Shown: piece after piece, positions 39,101 to 51,100 of the stretch
Position numbering within the stretch: the stretch's first letter is position 1
Layout of the letters: every line of letters begins with the position of its first letter
DNA from: Chionis minor
Lineage: Eukaryota; Chordata; Aves; Charadriiformes; Chionididae
DNA length: 64,000 nt
NCBI GenBank assembly: GCA_013398295.1
Contig: VZSF01004846.1
Span: 124,001-188,000 of the forward strand
Reading direction: 5' to 3'
Notes under the pieces: generated by a model
Seen by the model: the letters and a program-made list of their open reading frames with translations, nothing else
Told to the model about the DNA's origin: nothing
Database searches by the model: none
Program-made: the position numbers and the translations under genes

Positions 39101-42100
39101 TCCCCACCCTTTGTCTTACAAGCATAAGTCGAGATGAAGCTAGCAGCAGCTCCTAGCAGTCAGGCCACGTGCCCCCTCTGTAGAGCTTTCTGGTAAGGAG
39201 AGGACCGCGTGCCCACTGCCACCTCCTCAGAAGATGCAGAGCAGCTCTTCCTGCTCTCACGGCATCAGGAGGACCTTGATGGAGAGCTGGACCGGGTGCT
39301 CGCCACGTCCCCCATTCTGCAGCCGCACTCCTTAATTTTCCCAGTCCAGAGGCGGAGTGGAGCTTTCAGAGCGATGTGAAACACACTCATTCATTCAAAA
39401 AGAGAGTTTCAGTTAAAAAGCAGAAAGCCAGGAAGTTTTCCTGTGCCATTCACACATGTAAAATTTGAAGACTTTTTGAGGGGGCAGCAAAGCTATCTAG
39501 CCAAAACCAGTGTCATATCCCTGTCTAAGTCTTTGGCTGTCCTGGCTGTCCTGTCTTTGGGTGGTTAGGAATGAGCTACGTGGTAGGTCTTCATTTTTCC
39601 CACTTTTGTTTTACAATTCCTAGTTGCAAATGTTGTGTCTAAAATGACCAAAGTGCCGATTGGGTACAATATGAAATAATTTTGATCACATAACCCTGTT
39701 TTAAATACAACATAATAAACTCACTGTTAACTTTCAAAGGCAGGAATAAATGTCTTGCTGAAATGACACAGTTAAACCAAGAATATTGATTCTGTACGGG
39801 CTCTGAACTAGAAAACTCCTTTTACTGTTTAACAGAAATGGGAGTCCTTTTTATTTCCCTCTTAGGGATTCTGGCACCCCAAAAAAAGCAGAATATTCAT
39901 CTGGTTTTGTTCACACTTGAGAACAGACACCACAAATTGATTTATTAATGTAGTAAACTTTTCTAGCAATGTGTTATTGATTTTCAGGTGGTAATCAATA
40001 AGATTGATATCATAATAAAACTAAAATAATCATCAATACATTCTTAAAAAGCACCTATCCATAATTTTGTATATTCTGCTTGGAAGCCTGAGATGGGAAC
40101 AAATTCTTCAGCATCCTCATGCAAAACGCTCTTCTCTCCTGGTACTAGTGTATGAGCTAGTGTTTACTCAGGACTCAACATGACTTAATTTTTGTTTGCC
40201 GGAAGTCAATTTTGTTTTGCTGTGCGTTTCAATTAACAGGTGTGTATGTAATATAGACTGCAGTGGATACAGTTTTAATCCTGTATGTGCTTCTGATGGA
40301 AGTTCCTATAACAATCCGTGCTTTGTTAGAGAAGCATCATGTCTGAGGCAAGAGCAGATCGACATCAGGCATCTTGGACACTGCTCAGGTAGGCTGAAAT
40401 TTGTTTTTCTAATAAATGTAAATTCTGACATAAGTGGGCTTGGTAGAGCTTTCCCTTTTCCATTTTTGATTAGAAGTCACTGATCCAGTTATCAGTGAGC
40501 TCCCTGCCTGTATTTTGGAGTTTCCTACGCAGAGGTATGTTTACATTACATAGACACATGCTGTGTTTACATTATCTTCCTTTGGCTGCTGTTATCTGGA
40601 TCTAAGCAATAGTCCAACAGGTCTTACATGAGGGGGTGGTAAGGAGTAGGACAGCAAAAGGAACACCAGTTTGTGGGAAACGTTCCTTCTTGATGCTGTG
40701 GCTGCACAATGTACTTCCAAGGTGAGTCAAATTGGGCCCCAGTCACACAAATATTTACCCATTTCCTTTTCCAGTGTTGCAACGGTCCACTGAAACCCCC
40801 TGCCTACTGCCTTGTTGTTAATCACGTGCATGACTCTTCAGTTTTGGGGTCTTGCAGTTAGAACCTTCTCATGGGAATAACAGCTTTCCCTCATCTCTTT
40901 GCCAGTTCCATCTAGATTTGTTACTTGGACAGTTCCAAACCAGACTGTCACCAAAATAACCTAGGCCCATACCACGGAAGAGTTTTTAGTTCAAAACCTA
41001 CAGCATGAGGGGTGCCACGTGTTGGTCTGGATGCTGGGTTTCCCAACTCTTGTTACTGACCAGGTCTGCTACCAGCTTGGTTGTATGGGAGGAACAATGT
41101 GGGAATGCGTCCGGTTTTGCTGCAATTAAAAGTACTTCTTCGAATATTATTCTGCCTTCTCAATGACATATATGTAGTGGTCTGGAAATACACCTTTCCT
41201 AATAGCTATCCATGCATGTATTTATCATCTAGATACAGATGACACAAATGCAGTTGGAAAGAAAGACGATGGCATGCAGTACCGGCCAGAGGTGAAAGGT
41301 ACCGTGCTGACTTTGTGGTGTTTGGTTATATTTGCATAAGATGAGGAAATAGAGCACATGGGTCCCTTCTTGTCGGCCTCACAGCCTTGATTTCTGTAAC
41401 CGAGGCAGACCTGTGAACAGCTTCTTTCTTGCAGCACTGACATTGCAGGACTGGCAAGAAGGAGTTGGGCGCGATTTGTGAGTTTTGCCTGCTGTATCCC
41501 TCTAAGATGCCCAGCTGCTCACCACCCCATGCCATGGTCACAGGATTAGACTGTGCCCAAGTGCTGTGAAAACGACACAAGAAGATCCCAAGCTGTGACA
41601 TTCCTGATGAAATGACACAAGCCCCCCACCCCCTGGCCCCATCTTTCCTGTTAACTTCCGGAAAAAAATGGCAGATTCTGCATTTGTTAGGTTGTTTTAA
41701 AATGTTTTCAGTAAACTAATATGCATAATCACATCGGCTAAAAATGTTTTACCTATATGAACCTTACGTTACCTTTAATAACCTTAGTATAAATGAAATA
41801 AGGCAGTGTTTCGCTTCCTGCTCAGTTATTTTACATGGTAGTAGCCCATGTGTGTTAGGTGCATTCTCAGAACAAATATGCAAAAAGCAGATCTGCATAG
41901 GTGTTAACCTTTTTGCTCCCAAATAATAGCACTGTTACTAGAGTAACGTAGAGTAGAGTAGAGTGGAATGGAATGGAATGGAATGGAACGGAACGGAACG
42001 GAACGGAACATTTCAGTTGGAAGGAACCTACAATGATCATCTAGTCCAACTGCCTGGCCAATTCAGGGCTGACCAAAAGCTCAAGCATGTTATTAAGGGC

Positions 42101-45100
42101 ATTGTCCAAAAGCCTCTGAAACACTGTCAGGCTTGGGGCGTCAACCACCTCTCCAGGAAGCTTGTTCCAGTGTTTGATCACCCTCTTGGTAAAGAAATGC
42201 TTCCTACTGTCCAGTCTAAACCTCCCCTGGCGCAGCTTTGAACCATTCCCATGTGTCCTATCACTGGATCCCAGGGAGATCAGCACCTCCCTCTCTGCTT
42301 TCACCAGCTTTGCTGCCCTCCGCTGGACGCATTCAAGGACCTGACCATCCTTCTGAAATTGTGGGGCCCAGAACTGCACACGGTCCTCAAGCTGCGGCCG
42401 CCCCAACACTGCCTGCAGCGGGATAACCACCTCTTTTGCCCGACCAGCTGGGGACGCTGTGTTTGATGCACCCCAGGATGCGGTTTGCCCCCCTGGCTGC
42501 CAGGGCACGCTGCTGGCTCGCGCTGAGCCTGCTGCCCACCAGCACCCCCACATCCTTTTCTGCAGGGCCACGCTCCAGCCACTCCTCTCCCAATTTCTAC
42601 TGGTGACTGGTGTTACTCCATCCCAGGTGCAGAATGTGGCATTTGGATTTGTTAAATTTCATCCCATTAATTACAGCCCAAGGCTTCTATCTATCTATAT
42701 CCCTCTGCAAGGCCTCCTGTCCCTCAAGAGAGTCAACAGCATCTCCCAGTTTGGTATCATCAGGAAACTTGCTAATTGTGCATTCAGCTCCTGCATCCAG
42801 ATCGTTGAGAATTATATTGAAGAGAACTGGCCCCAGAACTGAACCCTGAGGAACAGCGCTGATGACTGGTCGCCAGCCAGATGTAGCCCCCATCACCACA
42901 ACCCTTTGAGCCCTGCCATTCACTCAGTTCTTCACCCAGCGCACCTTGAACCTGCTCATCCCACAGTTGAACAACTTGTCCAGAAGGATGCTGTGAGGCA
43001 CAGTATCAAAAGCCTAAATAAAATCCAGAAAAACTACATCCACTGCCTTCCCTTCATCCACTAGGCAGGTGACCTTATTATAGAAGGACATCAAATTAGT
43101 TAAACAGGGCTGTCCTTTTGTGAACTCATGTTGGCTGTGCCTGATGACTGCATTATTCTTTAAATGCCTTTCAATAGTACCCAGTATAATCTTCTCNCGA
43201 TCTTTCAATAGTACCCAGTATAATCTTCTCCATAATTTTTCCAGGAGCTGAGGTTAGACTAACAGATCTATAGTTTCCTGGGTCTTCCCTCACACCCTTT
43301 TGTAAATTGGAATAACATTGTCTAGCTTCCAGTCAGCAGGGACCTCCCCAGAGTCCCAAGACCTTTGGTAGATGATCGAGAGGGGTCCTGCCATAACATC
43401 CGCTAGCTCCTTCAGTACTCTGGGATGAATCCCATCAGGCCACATGAACTCGTGAACATTCAGCTGATACAACTAGTCCCTTACAATTTCAGCGTCCACA
43501 AATGGAAAGTCACTGTTTCCATTCTTAAGGTCCTCCAACTCAGGGAACAGGGCAGTCCAACGTGTATCAGTATTATTAAAGACTGAGGCAAAAAAAAGCA
43601 TTGAATGGCTCTGCTTTTTCTTCATCCCTATTAATCAGATGACCGTCTTCAACAAGTATCAGTCCAATGTTTTCTTTAGGCCTCCTCTTGCTATTAATGC
43701 ACTTTAAAAAGCCTGTCTTGTCATCTGACATGACACCGTCCAGATTCAACTCTAATTGAGCTTTGGCCTTTCGTGTCTTCTCCCTGCATATACAAAGCAC
43801 AGCTCTGTAATCTTCTGCAAAGCCTGACCTTGCTTCCAGAGATCGTGCATTTTCTTTTTACTCTTGAGCTCTATGAGGAGTTCCCTGTTCAACAATCTGG
43901 TCTTCTGCTCTGCTTGTTTTTCTTGCAACACAATGGCATTGCCTGCTCCTGTGCTTCTAAACGGCGCTTCTTAAAAACTGACCAGCACTTGTGGACTTCT
44001 AAGTCCTCAAAAGCACATTCCCAAAGTACTCTGCTAAATAGCTCCCTCAAAAGCTTAACATTTGCTCTCCTGAAGTCCAGCAGTTCCTCTGCTGTCCTTT
44101 TTTCTCATTACACTGAAAATTTTAAGTGCAACCATCTCATGATCCCTGTGGCCAAGACAGCCACCTACCTTCACATCCCCCACGAGTCCTTCTCTATTCA
44201 CTAATAGCAAGTCTAGGAGGATATATTTCCTTGTTGGCTCACTGAGTACTTGTGACAAGAAGTTATCTCTTACAAACTTCAAGAATTTCTGAGACTTGCT
44301 CATCACAGCAGTATGATATTCCCTGTTGATGTTGAAATCTTCCATAAGGACAAGGGCTACCTATCCAGAAATTTCTCCTAATAACTCCTCAGTGCTTACA
44401 TCCTGTCTCAGTGTTCAGTAGTAGACACCCACTACAGTATCTCCTTTGTTTTCTGTTCCCCTAACCCTCACCAGAGGCTCTCAACCACATCATCGCTAAC
44501 TGTAAGGTCTGTACAATCAAACCTTTTCCTTACATATAGCGCGATACCTCCACCTAACCTGTTCTGTCTATCCCTTCAGAACAGCTTGTAGGCCTCCATC
44601 CCAGCACTCCACTTACGGGACTCATTCCACCAAGTCTCACTAATATCAATGATACCATAGTTCTGGAAACTAACCAACACTTCCAGTTCATCCTGTTTGC
44701 TTCTCATACTGTCTGCGTTGGTGTACAAGCATTTCAGATATGACCCTGAGCCCTCCGTGCTCCCAGCAGCAGTGCCAATGTTGCCACTAGCATTGCCGCC
44801 CCGCAGGCAATGCCATGCCAACACTCAGGCTTTACCTACTGCAGTCCTGCTGGTAACCCTTCCTGCACTGGCTCTAGTTTAAAACCCTCTCGATCAGTCC
44901 CACCAGCTTATGCCTGAAGATGCATTTTCACCTTTGGGACAGGTGGATCCCATCAGGCCCCAGCATACATTGTGTCTCAAAGGCTCTTCCATGCTTTAAA
45001 AACTCAGAGTTTTGGCAGAGGCACCAGTCCTGGAGCCAGGCGTTGATATCCTGGGCTTGCCTGTTTCTTCCAAAGTCTCCCCGCATTGTTGGGAGGATTG

Positions 45101-48100
45101 AGGAAAACACTACCTGTGCTCCTGAATTTTTTAGCGTTCTTCCCAGAGCTCTGAAATCTCCTTTGATCGACCTTGGGCTTTTTGTTGCTACATCAGTAAT
45201 ATCCATGTGAAAGAGCAGGAAGAGATAGTAATCAGAACGTTGTACTGAGCTCTTCAGTCTTGTAGTGTCATCCCTAATTTGGGCCCCAGAGGCCACAAAC
45301 TTCCCTGAAAAGAGGGTCTGATGTGCAAATGGTGCTTCTGTTCCATACAGGAGGGAATCACCAGCAACCATAACTCACTGTTGTTTCTTCTTGTCACTGG
45401 TCGTAATGCAGGTTTTGTTGCGAGGAGTTGGTATCTTCTCTGTTAGCTCTGTTCTTCAGTTTTTGCTGTCGCTATGCTAGTTTTGCACTCTCATGGCCTC
45501 CCAGAGTAAACCCATCCCACCATGGCTTTCAACATTCCTTGTGTTCTTGAAAAGNGCTAGCTCCTTCAGTACTCTGGGATGAATCCCATCAGGCCACATG
45601 AACTCGTGAACATTCAGCTGATACAACTAGTCCCTTACAATTTCAGCGTCCACAAATGGAAAGTCACTGTTCCCATTCTTAAGGTCCTCCAACTCAGGGA
45701 ACAGGGCAGTCCAACGTGTATCAGTATTATTAAAGACTGAGGCAAAAAAAAGCATTGAATGGCTCTGCTTTTTCTTCATCCCTATTAATCAGATGACCGT
45801 CTTCAACAAGTATCAGTCCAATGTTTTCTTTAGGCCTCCTCTTGCTATTAATGCACTTTAAAAAGCCTGTCTTGTCATCTGACATGACACCGTCCAGATT
45901 CAACTCTAATTGAGCTTTGGCCTTTCGTGTCTTCTCCCTGCATATACAAAGCACAGCTCTGTAATCTTCTGCAAAGCCTGACCTTGCTTCCAGAGATCGT
46001 GCATTTTCTTTTTACTCTTGAGCTCTATGAGGAGTTCCCTGTTCAACAATCTGGTCTTCTGCTCTGCTTGTTTTTCTTGCAACACAATGGCATTGCCTGC
46101 TCCTGTGCTTCTAAACGGCGCTTCTTAAAAACTGACCAGCACTTGTGGACTTCTAAGTCCTCAAAAGCACATTCCCAAAGTACTCTGCTAAATAGCTCCC
46201 TCAAAAGCTTAACATTTGCTCTCCTGAAGTCCAGCAGTTCCTCTGCTGTCCTTTTTTCTCATTACACTGAAAATTTTAAGTGCAACCATCTCATGATCCC
46301 TGTGGCCAAGACAGCCACCTACCTTCACATCCCCCACGAGTCCTTCTCTATTCACTAATAGCAAGTCTAGGAGGATATATTTCCTTGTTGGCTCACTGAG
46401 TACTTGTGACAAGAAGTTATCTCTTACAAACTTCAAGAATTTCTGAGACTTGCTCATCACAGCAGTATGATATTCCCTGTTGATGTTGAAATCTTCCATA
46501 AGGACAAGGGCTACCTATCCAGAAATTTCTCCTAATAACTCCTCAGTGCTTACATCCTGTCTCAGTGTTCAGTAGTAGACACCCACTACAGTATCTCCTT
46601 TGTTTTCTGTTCCCCTAACCCTCACCAGAGGCTCTCAACCACATCATCGCTAACTGTAAGGTCTGTACAATCAAACCTTTTCCTTACATATAGCGCGATA
46701 CCTCCACCTAACCTGTTCTGTCTATCCCTTCAGAACAGCTTGTAGGCCTCCATCCCAGCACTCCACTTACGGGACTCATTCCACCAAGTCTCACTAATAT
46801 CAATGATACCATAGTTCTGGAAACTAACCAACACTTCCAGTTCATCCTGTTTGCTTCTCATACTGTCTGCGTTGGTGTACAAGCATTTCAGATATGACCC
46901 TGAGCCCTCCGTGCTCCCAGCAGCAGTGCCAATGTTGCCACTAGCATTGCCGCCCCGCAGGCAATGCCATGCCAACACTCAGGCTTTACCTACTGCAGTC
47001 CTGCTGGTAACCCTTCCTGCACTGGCTCTAGTTTAAAACCCTCTCGATCAGTCCCACCAGCTTATGCCTGAAGATGCATTTTCACCTTTGGGACAGGTGG
47101 ATCCCATCAGGCCCCAGCATACATTGTGTCTCAAAGGCTCTTCCATGCTTTAAAAACTCAGAGTTTTGGCAGAGGCACCAGTCCTGGAGCCAGGCGTTGA
47201 TATCCTGGGCTTGCCTGTTTCTTCCAAAGTCTCCCCGCATTGTTGGGAGGATTGAGGAAAACACTACCTGTGCTCCTGAATTTTTTAGCGTTCTTCCCAG
47301 AGCTCTGAAATCTCCTTTGATCGACCTTGGGCTTTTTGTTGCTACATCAGTAATATCCATGTGAAAGAGCAGGAAGAGATAGTAATCAGAACGTTGTACT
47401 GAGCTCTTCAGTCTTGTAGTGTCATCCCTAATTTGGGCCCCAGAGGCCACAAACTTCCCTGAAAAGAGGGTCTGATGTGCAAATGGTGCTTCTGTTCCAT
47501 ACAGGAGGGAATCACCAGCAACCATAACTCACTGTTGTTTCTTCTTGTCACTGGTCGTAATGCAGGTTTTGTTGCGAGGAGTTGGTATCTTCTCTGTTAG
47601 CTCTGTTCTTCAGTTTTTGCTGTCGCTATGCTAGTTTTGCACTCTCATGGCCTCCCAGAGTAAACCCATCCCACCATGGCTTTCAACATTCCTTGTGTTC
47701 TTGAAAAGCCGTTTAGTGCCAAAAAGCTTCAGTTTTGTTTTTTTTCTCCACAAATTCTCTATTCTCACTCCATATAATGTACCAGTTGGAATGATTTAAT
47801 GTCAATTTTCACTTACATTATGAAGGCATAAAAGGCACCAAATGGAATATACATCTTATTATGTGATGTAATGAAACACCACTTTTCATTCCTATTCAGA
47901 ATCAGTTACAGCCTTTTATTCATTGCATATAAATTGCCCTTGAAATCTAGTTAGTGGAAAAAATATTGTATATAATTATTATTATTAATGTGTATAGCTT
48001 GTGCAGTCTCAAGTTCGGCAAATGATGTGCACGGAGGGAGTATGCCTTGTACAAAAAAATTGTTTTGGTATTTTTTAATGCAGTAGTCAGGTCTTTTTAG

Positions 48101-51100
48101 ATAGTGAGAGCCTGAACTGAACTACTTCAAATGACTTTTTCTTCCAGGATAAGAGAACAGTCCACACTTTTATCTGTTTGCTTTTGCTTTAAATTCCTGC
48201 GAGTTACTCTGGTCACACCTTGTTCTCTGAATGTATAATGCCTTCTAGTTTGTAGAACCGTAGCCATGACAGTCTCCTTCTGCAGTGCAAGCATCTACCT
48301 AAAGTTATATCAGAAAGGTCTCTCTTCCCAGATTCAGCTGGATTGCTGGTTTTATTGTGCCAAGATGGGCACCAGTGTTTCTGGTTTTGTGCATGCCTCT
48401 TCCTTCTGGTGAAGTATCGGAACTCTTCTATCCACTCACTCTTTGAAGTCTCTTATACCAGTTAAGGCTTTCACTTTGAAGCTCTTAAGCAGTCTAGCAG
48501 GCCTCTCAGAATAAAAATGGATTCCCATCAATAGGCGGGTAAATGTCTATTTTACCCGAGGAATCATGCCCCACATTTAACGTCTCTTTGCTTAATACAA
48601 GTTTTGCCTCTGACTTGGGTGGCCGCGGCTACCTGGCTGCCTTTCAGGGAATGCATCTTTCACGGTGCCTCACATTCTGTATTAGTACAGACAATAAACC
48701 CAGACATGATGCAGCTATCTGAACAGACTAATGCAATTGTATGCAGCTTATTAGTAGCCTTTGATTGGGATCAGATACAACAGTAATTTGCCTCCTTGGA
48801 GGAGGCAATAGTTTCAGGATGAGCCATCCTCGCTTTTCTTCTCTTAGACGTACCACAGCATAGGCTATTCCAACACGGCAGTATTGGACATATTGTCAGT
48901 ATTAGGCAATGTTCTTCCCTTGTATCGTCTTCTAAATCTTTGAAGCATAGCCAGAACCATCAAGCTTTCTTGTATCTCAGACCTTTAATAGATTTTTTTT
49001 TTCCTCCTGGAACAAATTAACAAACGTTCCAGAAAATGTGCTAAAAGAGCAGCATGCTTTTTTTCTTTTCTTGTATAAATACTTTCTCTTTCTTGCTGGT
49101 GTTATTCCAAACATGTGCAATTGTATCAGAGATTTCTTCTTCACAGTCCCTTTTTGCTTTGCACCTGCAGTTCATTGTAATCTTGTATTTGTGACGCTGT
49201 AGTCTATTGCCATGGAAATGAACATAATTCCACAATTACATTCACATCTCTAGATCCCTGCTCTTTAGAGAAGTTCATTATGAAGTATCAACTTCTGTAT
49301 TTTGGACTTTTTTACAGAACAATTTTGGGGAAAGAATGGTTGAAAATGTGCGCACCTTTAGAGAGTTTTAGTAACATGACAGAAGCACGGAAGATGTTGG
49401 GGCAGAAGGGACCACCTTCCTGTGCTGGGCTGCCGTGGACAATGACTAAGCACCCACCAGCTGCTCACTCATCCCTGCCATCCCCCCAGCAGGAATCAGA
49501 GAGAAAGCATGAGGAAAAACTCATTGGTCCAGATGAAGACAGTTTTAAGAATCATAGAATCATAGAATCATTTAGGTTAGAAAAGACCTTTAAGATCATC
49601 TAGACCAACCACTGCCCCTACTCTCCCAGGCCCACCACTAAACCGTGTCTCTCAGCACCACATCTACATGACTTTTAAACACATCTAGGGATGGTGACTC
49701 AACCACCTCCCTGGGCAGCCTATTCCAATGTTCGATAACTCTTTCAGTGAAAATTTTTTTCCTAATATCCAGCCTAAACCTCCCCTGGTGGAACTTGAAC
49801 CCATTTCCTCTTGTCCTATTGCTACTTACTTGAGAGAAGAGACCAGCACACATTTCACCACAACCTCCTTTCATGTAGTTGTTCAGACTGCTAAGTGAAG
49901 GGAAGAAAGAAAAGAAAGAAAAAAAAAAAAAAAGGAGAAAAACCCAAGCCATCACTCCCAACACCTGACCAGCAGAGTGATGCCCAAATGGTCTCCAAAC
50001 AACAGCCACCTTGGAAAAACCAAAATGCCCTTTATTATTGTTGAGCATGATGTCATATGGTACGGAATATCCCTTTGGTGAGTTTGGGTCAGCTGTCCTG
50101 GCTGTGTCCCCCTGTCAGCCTCTTGCCCACCCCCAGCCTACGTGCTTGGGGGCCGGAGTGAGAAGCAGAGAAAGCCTTGACGCTGCACAAGCACCCTTTG
50201 GCAACAGCCAAAACACTGGTGCGTTATCAACACACCCAGCCCAGATCAGGGCTTTATCATTTTGTTTTCTACCCAGTAGTCATAAAAATGTGGTTTAGCT
50301 TCTTTCTAACCCTTCAGGGTTTTTTCCTCTGTGTAGCCATGGGGGAGAGCTCTGTGTATCTACATATTATCTATTTTGCCCCGACACCACTGACAAAGCT
50401 TCTGCTGATCTTCCTGCATTAGCTTGTTTCTGTGATAAATACTTTTCTCCTTTCGAGAAACCTGACATAAGAAGCATATTTCAATGTCTCTGAGGATCCG
50501 TTTTCAGTGCAGTACGTCCTAGCAAATCTCTGTAGGTGCCTCTGAAACTTCACCCTTAAGCCTTTGCTTTATTATTCTGTATTCCTTTACTCACTACAAG
50601 ATTTTAAGAGCATGCTATTCCTGCTTGAGATTTTTTAATGAATATCGTACAGCCATCTATAATTGTTTATGTATATTTCTTTTCAAGATGCCAGCGATCA
50701 AAGAGAAGACATTTACATTGGAAACCACGTACCTTGTTCAGAAAGCTTCAACGGCTACTGTATACACGGAAAATGTGAATTCATTTATTCCACTCAGAAG
50801 GCTTCCTGCCGGTAAGTCCTGCATACCCGCAAATTGTGCTTGAAATTGCTGTAAAGCTCAATCAAAATGCTCTCTAGACATAATTACGGCATGTATCAGT
50901 CTGCGGTTACCTAAGCAGTGGCACAGGAGCCGTATCCTCACGCTGTGGGCAGCATCCAGCTGCTCCAGTCATGCAGGAGAGAGTGCTCGGAGGAGAGGCT
51001 CGGTCGCTCAGGTCGTTCAGAAGCTGAATTCCTCTGAGGACTGTGGTCTCCGTCTTGTCTTCTTATTTTCAGCTGCTAAATCCTATCTAAAGGAAAAAAA

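Larger units (their letters stand above)
25365..40239 (+). other. TMEFF1: TMEFF1 intron 5 (14.9 kb, largest)
   Basis: Non-coding. It holds a sense CR1 remnant (28528-28767), an antisense CR1 (31036-31700), an AT-rich imperfect inverted repeat (30701-30748) and a CG-rich block at about 37.44-37.96 kb with overlapping open frames on both strands. Homopolymer runs are at 26984-26998 (A) and 27126-27140 (T). The remaining sequence shows nothing I can identify. The acceptor TTAACAG ends at 40239. Confidence 0.8.
41948..47708 (-). mobile_element. Long CR1 LINE (ORF1 esterase to 3' end), antisense, internally duplicated
   Basis: On the minus strand, from the high-coordinate end: ORF1 esterase, ORF2 endonuclease, RT and 3' end. 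One copy of the duplicated part gives about 3.6 kb of element, against about 4.5 kb for a complete CR1. Fragments seen: esterase with a GDSLL block and DGIHLS (44928-45371, repeated at 47082-47525); endonuclease start with [10 protein letters not shown] (44576-44824 and 46730-46978) and end with HRDHEMV (44055-44345 and 46209-46499); RT pieces at 43576-43800, 43290-43472, 43014-43208 and 42687-42923; ORF2 end at 42041-42571. The RT motif reads FPDD instead of the usual FADD, and several frameshifts and stops break ORF2. The element is inactive. It is interrupted by Ns at 43197 and 45555. Confidence 0.93.
41299..50687 (+). other. TMEFF1: TMEFF1 intron 7 (9.4 kb as assembled)
   Basis: Contains the largest repeat content of the window: a pentamer satellite and a long antisense CR1 with an internal 2.15-kb duplication (41948-47708), and a second antisense CR1 (49549-49895) followed by a purine tract. 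If the duplication is an assembly error, the true intron is about 7.2 kb. 47.71-49.5 kb and 49.95-50.68 kb show nothing I can identify. The acceptor TTTTCAAG ends at 50687. Confidence 0.85.

Noticed and set aside
39536..39555. CTGGCTGTC doublet and the GCATTTCCAA doublet at 38221-38240 as repeats of interest
   Set aside because: Very short slippage-type duplications without any associated element.
41941..42009. Pentamer array as a telomere-like or satellite repeat or CRISPR
   Set aside because: Units are only 5 bp without spacers and abut a CR1 3' end. This is a LINE terminal microsatellite in a vertebrate genome.
44928..45371. 147-codon frame with GDSL and DxxH motifs as a cellular esterase gene
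   Set aside because: It sits directly upstream (minus strand) of CR1 endonuclease and RT and matches the esterase domain of CR1 ORF1. The identical frame at 47082-47525 is the duplicate.
45730..47525. A second independent CR1 insertion
   Set aside because: It is base-for-base the copy of 43576-45371 at +2154 apart from one noticed difference, begins mid-element right after an N and lacks its own 3' end.
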